The notes under the pieces were generated by a model that made no database searches, had not been told where the DNA came from, and saw only the letters and a list, made by a program, of their open reading frames with translations. 22,500 bases of DNA from Salpingoeca rosetta. Lineage: Eukaryota > Opisthokonta > Choanoflagellata > Craspedida > Salpingoecidae. Position numbers and translations under genes: made by a program. Location of the stretch: contig NW_004754912.1 in NCBI RefSeq assembly GCF_000188695.1, positions 975,144 to 997,643 of the forward strand, written 5' to 3'. Numbering within the stretch: position 1 is the stretch's first letter; each line of letters opens with the position of its first letter. This document shows, piece by piece, positions 1-14,486 of the stretch.

Positions 1-40
<40 letters not shown>
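1..40. repeat. (AC)n microsatellite at window edge
   Basis: Twenty pure AC units run into AG at 41-42, the proposed acceptor for the first exon in the window. The repeat probably continues outside the window. Confidence 0.95.
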
Positions 41-3765
<3,725 letters not shown>

Positions 3766-4261
3766 GGTGTATGTGCTGTATGGCTCGTACATGTACACTC
3801 GCGTGATGGTGTTATGGCTCACGTGTGCGTCACTGTTGGCGTGAATGGAATGGAGAGGAGAGGAGAGGAGAGGTGTTGTTTGATGACGATGATGTGAAAC
3901 GCTGCTGATGGTGATGCTGACGATGATGATGGTGATGGTGATGGTGATGACGTCGTATCTTTACACTTGCGTTGACTTTTAATCTCCTGATGTGTTACAT
4001 TACAAGACTGTATTGTTTTGCTGCCGGTGGTGGCTGGTTTCAACAATGATAAACATCCCCAACCCTGCCTGATGTATGGTGCCTGTGGATGGATGGAGGA
4101 GAACACACGGGCAAGGAGAGGGCGGGTGACAACATGACATGCGTGTGCATGGTGCACGACGGTCCGCGCCAGCGAAGCACCAGGACATCCGAATACATTT
4201 CATGCTGTTGTTTGCAGTCAACACGAACCACGACGAAACCACGTGTTTGTTGTGTGCGACG
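3766..4261. other. Intergenic: 3' flank of membrane protein, 5' flank of DPH2
   Basis: No exon is seen here. The interval holds a GAGAG purine run (about 3851-3872) and a GATGGT-type repeat (about 3905-3950). Transcripts of both plus-strand neighbours probably extend into it. I see no clear AATAAA signal and no recognisable promoter motif. Confidence 0.6.
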
Positions 4262-4437
4262 ATGAGCGAGGAGGAGCCCAAGTCGGCGTTCAGCAACGAT
4301 GGCGCCGAGGCGATGACCCGAGGCGTTGCTGTCGGGGACGAGAGTGCGGTGACGCCAGAGGACATGGAGACCTTCTTTGAACTCTCGCGTTGCACCAACG
4401 CGGTTGCAAACCACCCAGGAAACAAGGTGTGCTGGAC

Positions 4438-4468
<31 letters not shown>

Positions 4469-4489
4469 TTGTGTTTATTCGTGATTGCG

Positions 4490-4539
<50 letters not shown>

Positions 4540-5289
4540 ATATGCATGTAGTGCATGTGAACACCGCTCCCCGGCCTGGCATCTCTCACACGTTGATCCC
4601 TTTGTGCTGTCGCAGATTGCACTGCAGTTCCCGGACGAACTGCTCCACTATGGCGTGACTGTCACCGAGGAGCTGAAATCTCGCACGGGCAAGGAGTTCT
4701 ATCTCTTGGCCGACACCACCTTTGGCAGGTGTGTGTCTGTGCATGTGTCTGTGTCTGTGTCTGTGTGCGCGCGTGTCTGTGAGTATGTGTGTGACTTGCA
4801 ACAGAAGCAAGGGGTGACAACGGCATGATGACAGCAGCATAGCAAATGTGTGGGAAGCGTGGGTGCGTCGTCAAGTGACTTCCAGTTTGATGTCTGGCTC
4901 CTGGTTTCCAGCTGTTGCGTGGATGAAGTGGCTGCAGAGCACGTGGATGCAGATGTTGTCATCCATTTCGGCAACTCCTGTCTGAGCAGGTGAGGGAAAT
5001 GTCTTCAGGAACGCATGCATGTGTGCCGTGCAGAGAAGCTGATGAAGTTCAGTCGCCACACTGCCGTTTTCGATTCATCGACGTATTTGCTGTGCTCATA
5101 TGCTCGTTTTCGATGCCACCTCTCTGTTGCACATCCAGAACGAGCCGGTTGCCTGCCCTGTATGTGTTTGGAAAGTATCCACTTGACCAACAAGCGCTGC
5201 TTGAGTACGTCACCAAACTTGCCGAAGAGGATGCATCAGAAGTACACGTGCTCTTCGACGTGCGCTATCAGCACCACCAATGTACGTGC

Positions 5290-5358
<69 letters not shown>

Positions 5359-6369
5359 TGGGTGTGTGTGGGTGGGTGTGTGGGTGGGTGTGTGTGTGGG
5401 TGTGTGGGTGTGTGGGTGGGTGTGTGTGTGGGTGCCGACCCGTTGTCCTGCTTACTCGTCCGTCTACCTGCCTGTTTTCTTGCCTTGCATGTTTGCCTGT
5501 GTCCCTGTCTGTCTGTGGTTGCGCGCTTGCTGCTCGTGCACTCACGTGTGTCATCACAATCCACATCACAACATGCGTGACGACAGCCGCTGTCGAGGCA
5601 GCAGCTGAACGCTATTCTCACGTGCACGTCGTTGGAGTTGACGCCGCGTTCACATCGGCCGAGCCGGCACCGGCCATCCCACACAGCCACCGCAGCGGCG
5701 ACAGCAACGATGGCGACGATGGTGAGGAGCAACACAAACCACGCAGACCACAACAGCCACCAAGGTGAGGACACGTGCAGGTGCTGTTGCAATGCCCTCC
5801 ACTGTGAGTGATAGTGGAGAGGTGTTTGTGATGCAGGTGACTCTCAAAATGCGAGACGTCAACTGCACCTGACGCGCTGCGCAATGCTTCATGCTGTTCA
5901 GGTTTGGCCGGTATGACCCTTCGTTCACCAATGAGGCTGCAAGCGGACATCGCTTCCTCTTCGTTGGGGGTTCGTCGTGCCCTACTTTGCTCAATACACG
6001 CACACACGCATATATGTCTGCAGTGTTGGATTCCTTTGCTCAACATGCCGTGTATGTGCGCGCCATAATGTTCATCATCTCACCTCTCTTTGTCGTGCAT
6101 TGTATTGACGCAGCACCAACGTCGCGGCTGCTGATGAACCACATGCTCTACTTCAGTCAAAGCACGGTGAGAGCAGTACACATGCACACATGCACGCTGG
6201 GTGCATCCTCCGCCTCTGCTGCACTGTACTTGTGCCCACTGTGTTTAGTCTTCACCCACTTTCTCAGCCATCGTCGCCGTTGCCGCTGTTTTCGTCATTG
6301 CCACCGCATCATTTCTCATCACCACCATCACTGCTGCTGCTGCTGCACCATCGTTGTCTCTCCTCTCAC

Positions 6370-6454
<85 letters not shown>

Positions 6455-7815
6455 GTCGTCGTCGTCGTCGTCATCACCATTATCACCATCAATCAGTTCT
6501 TCACGTTTGATCCGGCGACGGGCGCGGGCCGACAGGAGACGGCGCGCGTGAACCGTCAGCTGATGAAGCGCTATTTCCTCATCCAAAAGGCAAAGGACGC
6601 AGGCACTGTTGGGCTTGTTGTCGGCACGCTCGGATCAGCTGATTACAAGGGCGTCACCGACCGCCTGCGCACGATGCTGCGCGCATGCGGGAAGAAGGAC
6701 TACACGCTGCTCGTCGGGAAGATTAATCCGGCAAAGCTCGCAAACTTTGATGAGATTGACATTTACTGCCTCGTCGCCTGTCCTGAGCACTCGCTGGTTG
6801 GTGTTGGAGTGAGTGAGTGTGTGTGTCTGTGTCTGTGTGTCTGTGTGTGTGTGTGTGTGTGTCTGTCTGTGTCTGTGCTGTGTGTGTGTATGCGCGGCTG
6901 GACTGTCCATCTGTGTGTGTGTGTGTGTGTATCTGCGACTGTATTTTCCGTCTGTCTGCGTTTGTTCATGTGTGTCCGAACCCAAGCGCTCACTCCCCTC
7001 CCCCCCCCAATCATCACCACCACCACCGCAGATTGACAGCGCCGAGTTCTACCGGCCGGTCATCACCCCATATGAGCTCGAGCTCGCCTGTGCGCCAGCG
7101 CGGGAGTGGGGCGGATTCCTGGAGAGCGATTTCCGCCAGCTCGTGCCCATGATTGACGAGGACCTGAACGCGCTGCTTGATGGCGATGGCGATGACGAGA
7201 GGGAGCCGCACTTCTCACTCATCAGCAACGCCTACATCGACCACAGCGACCGCAAGCAAGGTGGCGAAGTGGGGCGTGTGAGTGACGCTTGTTTTGTTTG
7301 TTTGGATATTGATGTGGAGAATGCTTCTTGACCCTTATGCCCTCCTCATCTCAGTCTCCACCCTACCTCTGTGTCTCATTCGTTGTTGTGCAAATTTCCC
7401 TGTCGTTCGTCTGTGCTGCCGCCGCGTGCAGAGCTTGTGCGGACAGACAGGGGAGAGATTGTTGCCCGTGATGACAACACGACGCTGGCGCAATACGGGG
7501 GTTGGTTACTTGCAGTCGTTGGTGCTGGTGTTCACGCACATCGCACATTGCTGGTGCTGGCGGTGCTGGTGTACTTGCTCGCTCGCATTCAATGCTCGCA
7601 CCCCACCACGAGCACCACCAGCTCACCACAACAACTCACCTTACACCATCGCCACCATGACAGGTGGATTTCTGCAGACGCGGACGTATCAAGGGCTGCA
7701 GCAGCGGCTTGGCGAGACGGAGGTGAGCAAGGCGATACAGGGCAGGACCGGTGTGCCCATCCAATACGACGAGGAGCCAGACACATCCACGCACGATGGC
7801 GGTGACAAGGCGTGA
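4262..7815 (+). CDS. DPH2: 2-(3-amino-3-carboxypropyl)histidine synthase subunit 2 (diphthamide biosynthesis protein 2)
   Basis: DPH2 partners DPH1 in the iron-sulfur enzyme that transfers the 3-amino-3-carboxypropyl group of SAM to a histidine of elongation factor 2, the first step of diphthamide synthesis in the cytosol. Eleven exons: 4262-4426, 4616-4728, 4912-4989, 5139-5281, 5587-5764, 5902-5969, 6114-6166, 6497-6796, 7032-7260, 7432-7500, 7664-7815. All phases close, giving 515 aa (human DPH2 is 489). Diagnostic segments are [10 protein letters not shown] at residue 56, the [21 protein letters not shown] block with Cys94/95, [20 protein letters not shown] with Cys361, and a C-terminus resembling human DPH2 ([20 protein letters not shown]). 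Exon 5 adds an acidic, His/Pro-rich insert, which explains the extra length. The start is the ATG before SEEEPKS; an in-frame upstream ATG at 4139 exists but reads as non-homologous leader. The donor after exon 6 (GTTCGT) is the weakest splice site. Confidence 0.93.
4441..4538. repeat. (TG)n microsatellite in DPH2 intron 1
   Basis: TG runs interrupted by TATG words and GTTTATTCGTGATTGCGA lie between DPH2 exons 1 and 2. Confidence 0.9.
5289..5434. repeat. (TG)n grading into (GGTG)n in DPH2 intron 4
   Basis: Pure TG for about 60 bases turns into GGTGTGTG and GGTGGGTG units. It begins within a few bases of the GTACGT donor at 5282. Confidence 0.9.
6367..6475. repeat. (CAT)n/(CGT)n trinucleotide repeat in DPH2 intron 7
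   Basis: About 29 CAT units followed by six CGT units lie 20 to 130 bases before the acceptor of exon 8 (6497). Long poly-His, poly-Ser, poly-Ile and poly-Asp frames cross it but none joins DPH2 coding sequence. Confidence 0.95.
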
Positions 7816-8072
7816 TGCGGTGGTGTGTTGTGTGTTGTCTGTGTGTGTGTGTATGTGTGTGCAGTAGTTGTTGGCGATGTTTTCTGCTGTTTACATCGTG
7901 GACATGAACGCATCAAGAGTAAATGGAAACGAAGCGCCCTGTTTCTCAAACGAAAAGGAGGCAACTTGCCATGACAACCACAAGAAATCGACTGGACGTT
8001 GTGACTCGAACACATGAATGCATGCAAAAGCACACATACACACACGCACACACACACACACACACACAACAA

Positions 8073-8142
<70 letters not shown>

Positions 8143-8176
8143 CAATCGCACACACACACACACCATCACATTTGCA
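7816..8176. other. Convergent intergenic interval between DPH2 and IFT80
   Basis: The two genes face tail to tail here. The 3' halves of both transcripts must share the (AC)n block at about 8040-8162, so they may overlap as sense and antisense. No canonical AATAAA is visible on either strand. No coding exon is supported. Confidence 0.6.
8038..8162. repeat. Compound (AC)n microsatellite with duplicated interruption
   Basis: Three (AC)n blocks are separated by two identical interruptions reading AACAATCGC, near 8067 and 8141. The central block is about 62 bases of pure AC. The duplicated interruption suggests that a larger unit, and not only dinucleotides, was copied. Confidence 0.9.
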
Positions 8177-9828
8177 TCAGACGTATGGGGTGGCGCCCGG
8201 CCGCTGCTTCTCGGCCTCCAGCGCCTGCTGGATCTTCAACTGAATGTCATCCCAGTCCACCTCCACCGACTGCGAGTACTGCACAAATTTGGCCTTTGAT
8301 TCGCGTTGGCCGAGACCCTCAAGATAGCGCTGTCGGCTTGCCAGCACGGTGTCGACGTGCGTCTTGTGCTTGATAGCCACATCAAGGGCCCTGATGGTGA
8401 TTGAGTGGCGGGAGAATGTTGCAAGGTTGGTGATCGAGTGAGGGACAGTCACAGGGGGGCAAAGACAGTCAGGGCAACAATGGCAGCGAGCGACACAAAC
8501 ACACACACACACATACACAAAAACATACACATGCATACACACAAAACATGCACACACACACACACATTTACATAAACATACACACACATTTACATAAACA
8601 TACACGTACACATAACCATAAACATGCACACACACACACACACACGAGTGAAACTGACTTGTCCCAGTCAAAGAGCCGGATGTACATGTCGACGAGGCGG
8701 TAGATGAGGCCGGCCTGCAGCAGCGTCGTCGCCGCTTCCTCAATCTGATGCGCACAGTCGAACACACGAGTGAAGGAGTGAGGGAGTGAAGGAAGGGTGA
8801 TGGCGGGAGGTGGTGGTGGCAGCATCTGTTCGCGTTGATGATGAAGAAAAGCGATGGGTGGATCCACCGTGGTTGCTGTCCACGATTACCCATACACCAA
8901 TGCACCAATGCTTGACATCAGCCAGTGAGTTGTCATCAATCATTGTCATGACCCCTCCCCTCAACATCGTGTTGTATCGCACCTGGCCCGAGAAGACTGC
9001 CAGCTCCGCCTTTCGCCCCTCCGCCGTTGGGATGGACTTGACCAGCTGCAGAAACTCAACCTTGTCAATCTGATCATCACAGTGGCGGTGTTGCGTATCG
9101 CGATGAGAGGTGTGTGTGTGTATGTGTGCGTGTGTGTATGTGTGTGTGTGTGTGTGTGTGTGAGGGTATGAAGGGCGGGGCAAGACAACACATGCACAAA
9201 TGTACCCGCGCATGAGGGCATTCAAACAAACACACATGCACATACGACCACACACGACCACCAAACTCTAACCGCGTTGACAGCGGCGTACGCAATCTCC
9301 GCAGCGTTCAGTTCTTTCGCTTTTGTGGCGATGACCGCCAAGCACGCCCACAGCGCATCCTCCTGCACGTGTGCGTGTAATGTGTGTGCGTGTAATGTGT
9401 GTGTGTGTGTGTCAATGTGTGTGTGTGTGTGTCAATGTGTGTGTGTCAATGTGTGTGTGTGTGTCAATGTGCGTGTGTGTGTGCAGGACAGTGACGAGGG
9501 TGTGTGTGAGCTGGGTGCATGCATGCACACCATCGTGCTTGACAGCGGAGTGCCACCGACCTTGATGAAGCGGCAGAGGCGGATGGCGTCCTCCCACGCG
9601 TTTCTGCTCGTGTGCGACTGCAGCACCGCTACTTGCGGCGGTACGCTGGTGATGTGTAGTTTGTTTCGAAAAAGTGGGGGAGGGGGGAGGTGAAGCATTG
9701 ATGTGAGTCGAGATGGTTGAAACAACTTGCGACCTGCTCGAACACACAGAAGCGTGCACGCAACGAACGCACACGTCAAAAGCAACCGCGCTCTCTTCCG
9801 GCTCTCTCGTTGCGCGCGCACAAAGAGA

Positions 9829-9872
<44 letters not shown>

Positions 9873-12800
9873 CAGAGAGAGAGACAGAGAGAGAGAGACA
9901 GAGAGAGAGAGAGACAGACAGACAGACAATAGCACACACACACGTGCACACATACACACACATACACCTGCCAGCACCTGAATGTCATGCTTGCGCCGTC
10001 TGCGCGCCTGACGCTGCACGTGTTGCCGGAGAACGACGTAAGATATGGCGCCTTGCCCAAGTCACCACCCGTCACCACACCCTGTTTGGTGAACGACAGC
10101 ATGTCCTGGTCCACAAATGCGCAGGCCGGGTAGAACCAGAGTTGCAGCTTTGCCTCCTGCAAGGTCGCGAGCATGTGGTGGTCGTCGTGCCACATGGCAT
10201 CGCTCACCATCGTCGCAATCTTCTCCGCGCGGCGCTGGGACCGGCGGACCTGCACGATGCACAAATCGCTGATGATCGGTCGTGGCGGCGGTGGTCGTGG
10301 CGGCGGTGGTGGGTGGAACACATGGAATGAGGCATGCAGTCGTTCTCGTGTGCAAGCTGGGCAGTCGCACCATGGACATGCACGCACAAGCATACACGGG
10401 TGTCTTGCAAGTCCACTTCTTTCATCACGCATACACGCACACAAGCACACACACGCACACACACACACACGCACACGCGCGCGCACACACACGCACAAAT
10501 GGTCATTCATGTCCACACATCCTCCTTCCTCTCCCCTTCGCCCGCCTGCTACGTTATTCTGACCGGTTCTTGTCGACAAACGCGAGGCATCTGTCGAGGG
10601 AAGCACCGCCCTGATCAAGGAGGATGGTAGAAATTTCAACAGAGTGCACGAGTGGTTTGCCCATCTCCTTTCCGCTCTGCGTGTCGTACACACGCACCGC
10701 CTTGGCATCCCTGAGGTGGAGGGAATGAGTGGAGGGGAAAATGGGTGGAATGGGTGGATGAGAAGATTGAAGAGAGCATGATATGTACACGCACTTGCTT
10801 GCGCACCCACACAAACAACACACACACACACACACACCACAAGTGACCTGTGATCGATGATGGCGACGGTGTCGTCGGCGACGGCGATGGATGTGGCGGA
10901 GAATCGGTCCGATTGCGCGTGTGGCGGTTTGATGGTGCTCGCAGTCTTGCCGTCATATGTGTACACCTGCGTGGAAGCAGCAGCAACAGCAGCAGTAAAG
11001 CGGGCAGGGTGGCAGCAAGAGAGCGACGGCATTGTGAGGAGAATGGTGCATGGTGAGGTGACAACCGGTATTGCAACAAGGGCACAGGCGCCAGTCAAGC
11101 AAAGGTGTCTCCCAACCCCCAACCACACAGACACACAGACACACACACACGCACACAGACACACAGACACACACGTGGCACAGAGTGGCGCATGCGGACC
11201 GTGATTGTGTCTGTCTTGTCGGCGAGTGCAATGTGGGATCGGCCGAGTGTGACGGCAACAGCGGGCGCCTTGAGCATGATGGTGCTCGGGGACAGCCAGT
11301 TGTCCTCTGCATACACAACACACTGCGTCGCCGTCGTCACGACTAGGTGCCCGAACCGGAGCACCATCTTCACAATCGGCTCGCGGAAGTCTAACGCAGT
11401 CCGTGTCATCGTGGTGATGATGATGATGGTGGTCGGTCGGTGGGGTGAGGTGGGGTGGGTGGATGAGCAATGGGCAATGGACAATGGACAATAGACGAAG
11501 CAAACCGGCACAAGTATGACGTTGCGTGAGTACTACAATCCCCATCACCACGACCACCACTGTCATCAAACGGTGCATGCAAGCGCCAGGGCAACCCACC
11601 GAGCTCCTCGTCTGTGTTGGCTGCGATGGAGCGGGCGATGAGGGTGGCCGGGCCCGTCTGCGTCACGACGTAGCGCGGGCTCGACACAGACCTGCGACGC
11701 GCCGTGTGCACGCGTGAGAGGAACGAAGTCGTGGAACATGACGAATGAAGGGAGGGGAGGAGGAGCACGTACACGACTCCGGCTCATTCACGTACATGAC
11801 GACGCCTACACCCATGACCACCCATCCACCCACAAACACACACACACACGCACGCACGCATGCACACACACGCAACCATGCAAAAGCTACTGCTGCTGCT
11901 GCTGCTGCCGACCTCATGACGAGCTGTCCGAGGAGCACATCGCCAGATGCACATGCGCCGGCGAGACGCGTGCCATCGTGGCTCCACTGCACCTCGTACA
12001 CGGACCCCGTCGCAGGCTTATCCACCGCATACGACCACCCAGCCCTGTCACACAGTCGCACGCTGTTGTAGCCGCCAACGGCAAATGCATCGCCTGTTGG
12101 GGACCAGCGGCAGGAGGTGATCGGGTACAGGTCCGGTGTGCTCGCATACAGCAGCCGCCCAAACGCATCCCACACCTTTGTGGTTGGCGGAGGGGAGGGG
12201 GGTGCGGCGAAGAGTAGGGGCAGTGAGGCATGAGTGGAGGGTGTGAGGGTGGCCATGAAGACGTGATGGGTGGTGATGCACACAAATGACCTCACACACG
12301 AAACACAGAAGAGTACAACAACGTACACCACCACACCACCGTGTACCACACGACAGCAGCAGCACGGCAGCGTCGCGCGCACCTTGTAGCGGCCGTCCTC
12401 ACCACCGGATACGATGAGATTGCTGGCGGCGCCCCAGTCCACGCACAGCACCACGCCGTCGTGCGCCTTCCACGTCTCGGCCTTTGCTGTCGCCTTGAGC
12501 GAGACCACCGCCACGTGTTTGCCTGCCGTGTGGATGGCGCGGCTGCCGCAGGGGCTCCACGCCGCTCCGTACACGGGTTGTGCTAATGCGACGCATGATG
12601 ATGAGGTGGCATGGGCAGTGATGGGATGAAATGTGACGATGTTTGGAGGGAGGGAGAAGGGGTTGTTGGGTGGTTGGAGGGTGGTTGAAGGTGGTTGGAG
12701 GGTGCGGGCCGTATGTGAGAGGCGTTTACAAGCGGGCGTGGATGATGCGAGCAACGTGGACAGTGCGGGTATAAATGCAGACCACAGTTGGTGCTTGAAC

Positions 12801-13317
12801 GCCTCGCATATCCCCAAAGTACATTGAAGTAGCGCAATGCACTGGCATCGCGGCCAGCTCACCTGATTGTGCGAGCACCGTGCGCAACATGCCGGCGCGC
12901 GACCACACCTTCATCAGCCCGTCCTCCCCCGCTGCAACAAATTCAGAGGACGACGATGAGAGGGGGTGTGAGGTGATGTAGTTTAAGGTGTATGGTTTGC
13001 ATGCACGACATGACCCATCCGAAGCGTTTCGGATGAGTGCACAGAGAGGACCGACAACACGTTGCACGGTCGGTCACCTGTGAGAATGGATTGCCCGTCT
13101 GCACTCCATCTGAGTGTTGTGATGGCGCCTGTGTGTGCTTCAACAGTCTTCTCGATGCGGCCAGTCTGCGCCATGAGCCGGAACTTGCCTGCAGCGTGTG
13201 AAGAAAGAGGAATACATGAATGAGCACAGCCGCGAAAGCAGCATGCAACATGCCAAACGTGGGCACACAAGCAAGCGGCAGCGAACTCACACATCAACAA
13301 CAACAACTTAAACAACT

Positions 13318-13399
<82 letters not shown>

Positions 13400-14032
13400 C
13401 GCACACACACACACACACACTCCCTGACCGTCGTCAAAGGCGATGGCAAATACGTCGCCCTGCGAGCGCTTTGGATTGGGCCCCACGGCGACGCTGGTAG
13501 GATACCACTCCTCCTTCAAATTGATGAGCTGCTCAGCGAACAACAGCCGGCAGCAACCACAGGTACCATACACATCAAGTACACGCACACGATAGCATGT
13601 GGTGGTGAGCAAGATTCGTCAGCAAAGCGGCCTCCCACAAGCGTGTGACAGGTCAGAGCAACTGCCACCGACCTCGCTGGCATCGTCCAGGGTTTCATTC
13701 CACTGCAAGACGCGGTGGTCATCTCTGCACGCATTACACCGCACGCGGTACATCACACGGTCGGTGTGTGTGTGTTGTGAAGTGTAGTGTGGGGTGAGGC
13801 AGAGTATCGATATCGATGACAAGCTCTCGAGCGTCTTTGCTGTGCAAAACACAGCGAGCTGTGACATGATGTCGATGATGCGCAGGTTCTTCGTGCTCTT
13901 CTACAGTTCGGGAACAAACCTCACACTGACATACCCAGCAGACACGAGTGATCCAGACGTTGTCCAGACAACAGCAGCGGCGACATCTTTGTGCCGGTTG
14001 TGCTGCCCGCTCTTCTTCAGCTCAATCTTCAT
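8177..14032 (-). CDS. IFT80: Intraflagellar transport protein 80
   Basis: A subunit of the IFT-B train that carries cargo along flagella. It consists of two WD40 propellers followed by a helical TPR-like tail. Exons in transcript order: 14032-13935, 13724-13673, 13531-13429, 13188-13078, 12931-12863, 12582-12383, 12175-11913, 11691-11600, 11390-11200, 10966-10848, 10710-10564, 10268-9978, 9645-9561, 9362-9273, 9069-8983, 8744-8659, 8390-8177. All 16 junctions keep frame, giving 765 aa (human 777). The alignment with the human protein as I recall it runs end to end: MKIELKKSGQHNRHKDV at the start, GKFRLMAQTGRIEKTVEAH, LCDRAGWSYAVDKPATGS, FVDKNRDLC, WEDAIRLCRFIK, LWACLAVIATKAKELNAAEI, FDWDKALDVAIKHKTHVDTV near the end. 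The C-terminus carries no long extra tail. Introns hold CA/TG, AG or CAA repeats. It lies 226 bases downstream of the aminotransferase on the same strand. Confidence 0.96.
9379..9484. repeat. TG-rich minisatellite in an IFT80 intron
   Basis: (TG)n blocks alternate regularly with CAA interruptions: TGTGTGTGTG..TCAATG is repeated about four times at varying TG length. It lies wholly within the intron between exons 9561-9645 and 9273-9362. Confidence 0.8.
9821..9930. repeat. (AG)n/(GACA)n purine-rich microsatellite in an IFT80 intron
   Basis: About 110 bases of GA dinucleotides are broken by GACA units and run straight into an (AC)n block. On the gene's own strand this is a long CT-rich tract upstream of the acceptor for the exon at 9561-9645. 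Confidence 0.9.
13298..13400. repeat. (CAA)n trinucleotide repeat in an IFT80 intron
   Basis: A nearly pure CAA/AAC repeat of about 100 bases joins a short (AC)n block. It ends about 29 bases before the donor-side edge of the exon at 13429-13531. On the coding strand it reads (TTG)n and is intronic, so it does not encode poly-Gln. Confidence 0.9.
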
Positions 14033-14258
14033 CGTCGCTGTCACATACACACACACGCACACCCTTCTGCCAACCACTTGTTTTGTGTGCTGTTGTTGTT
14101 GGCAGACAGTTGGCAACGGCCGAAGTTTGGGCGATTGTGGAAAACTTGCACGAATTTTCGTGTGTGTGTGTGTGTGTGTGTGCCGTGTGTGTGTGTCGAT
14201 AACGACGCAGGTTTGGCTGACGTGCTTGAGTGTAAGTGTACGTTTGAGCGGTTTAGTA
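14033..14258 (-). promoter_or_regulatory. Probable IFT80 5' region, with an RFX half-site-like sequence
   Basis: This 226-base interval separates the IFT80 ATG from the stop of the upstream aminotransferase on the same strand, so the IFT80 promoter should lie here or overlap that gene's tail. At 14109-14117 the minus strand reads GTTGCCAAC, 77 to 85 bases before the ATG. GTTGCC matches one arm of the RFX X-box that controls many ciliary genes, but the second arm is not evident. (TG)n blocks fill 14161-14196. Confidence 0.35.
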
Positions 14259-14415
14259 TCAGAGGAAGTGTGCTCGAAGGCGGCGACCGGCTTCCTCAAT
14301 GTCTTCGTCAGTCTTCACAAAGCAGAAGCGCGCGTAGTTGTGCGCAAGGTGGCTGTGCTCCTTTGTGTAGAAGCACGAAGGTGGGATTGCTGCAACACCA
14401 ACCTCAGCAGTCAGC

Positions 14416-14486
<71 letters not shown>

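Noticed and set aside
4139..4261. N-terminal extension of DPH2 from an upstream in-frame ATG
   Set aside because: The 41 extra residues show no DPH2 similarity. The later ATG gives an acidic MSEEEPK start typical of a cytosolic protein. It cannot be excluded without transcript data.
6190..6586. Poly-His, poly-Ser, poly-Ile and poly-Asp open frames
   Set aside because: These are readings of the intronic (CAT)n repeat. None links in phase to DPH2 exons 7 and 8, which are fixed by homology.
9713..9981. Arg-Glu-Arg repeat proteins on the plus strand
   Set aside because: They are readings of the intronic (GA)n tract antisense to IFT80.
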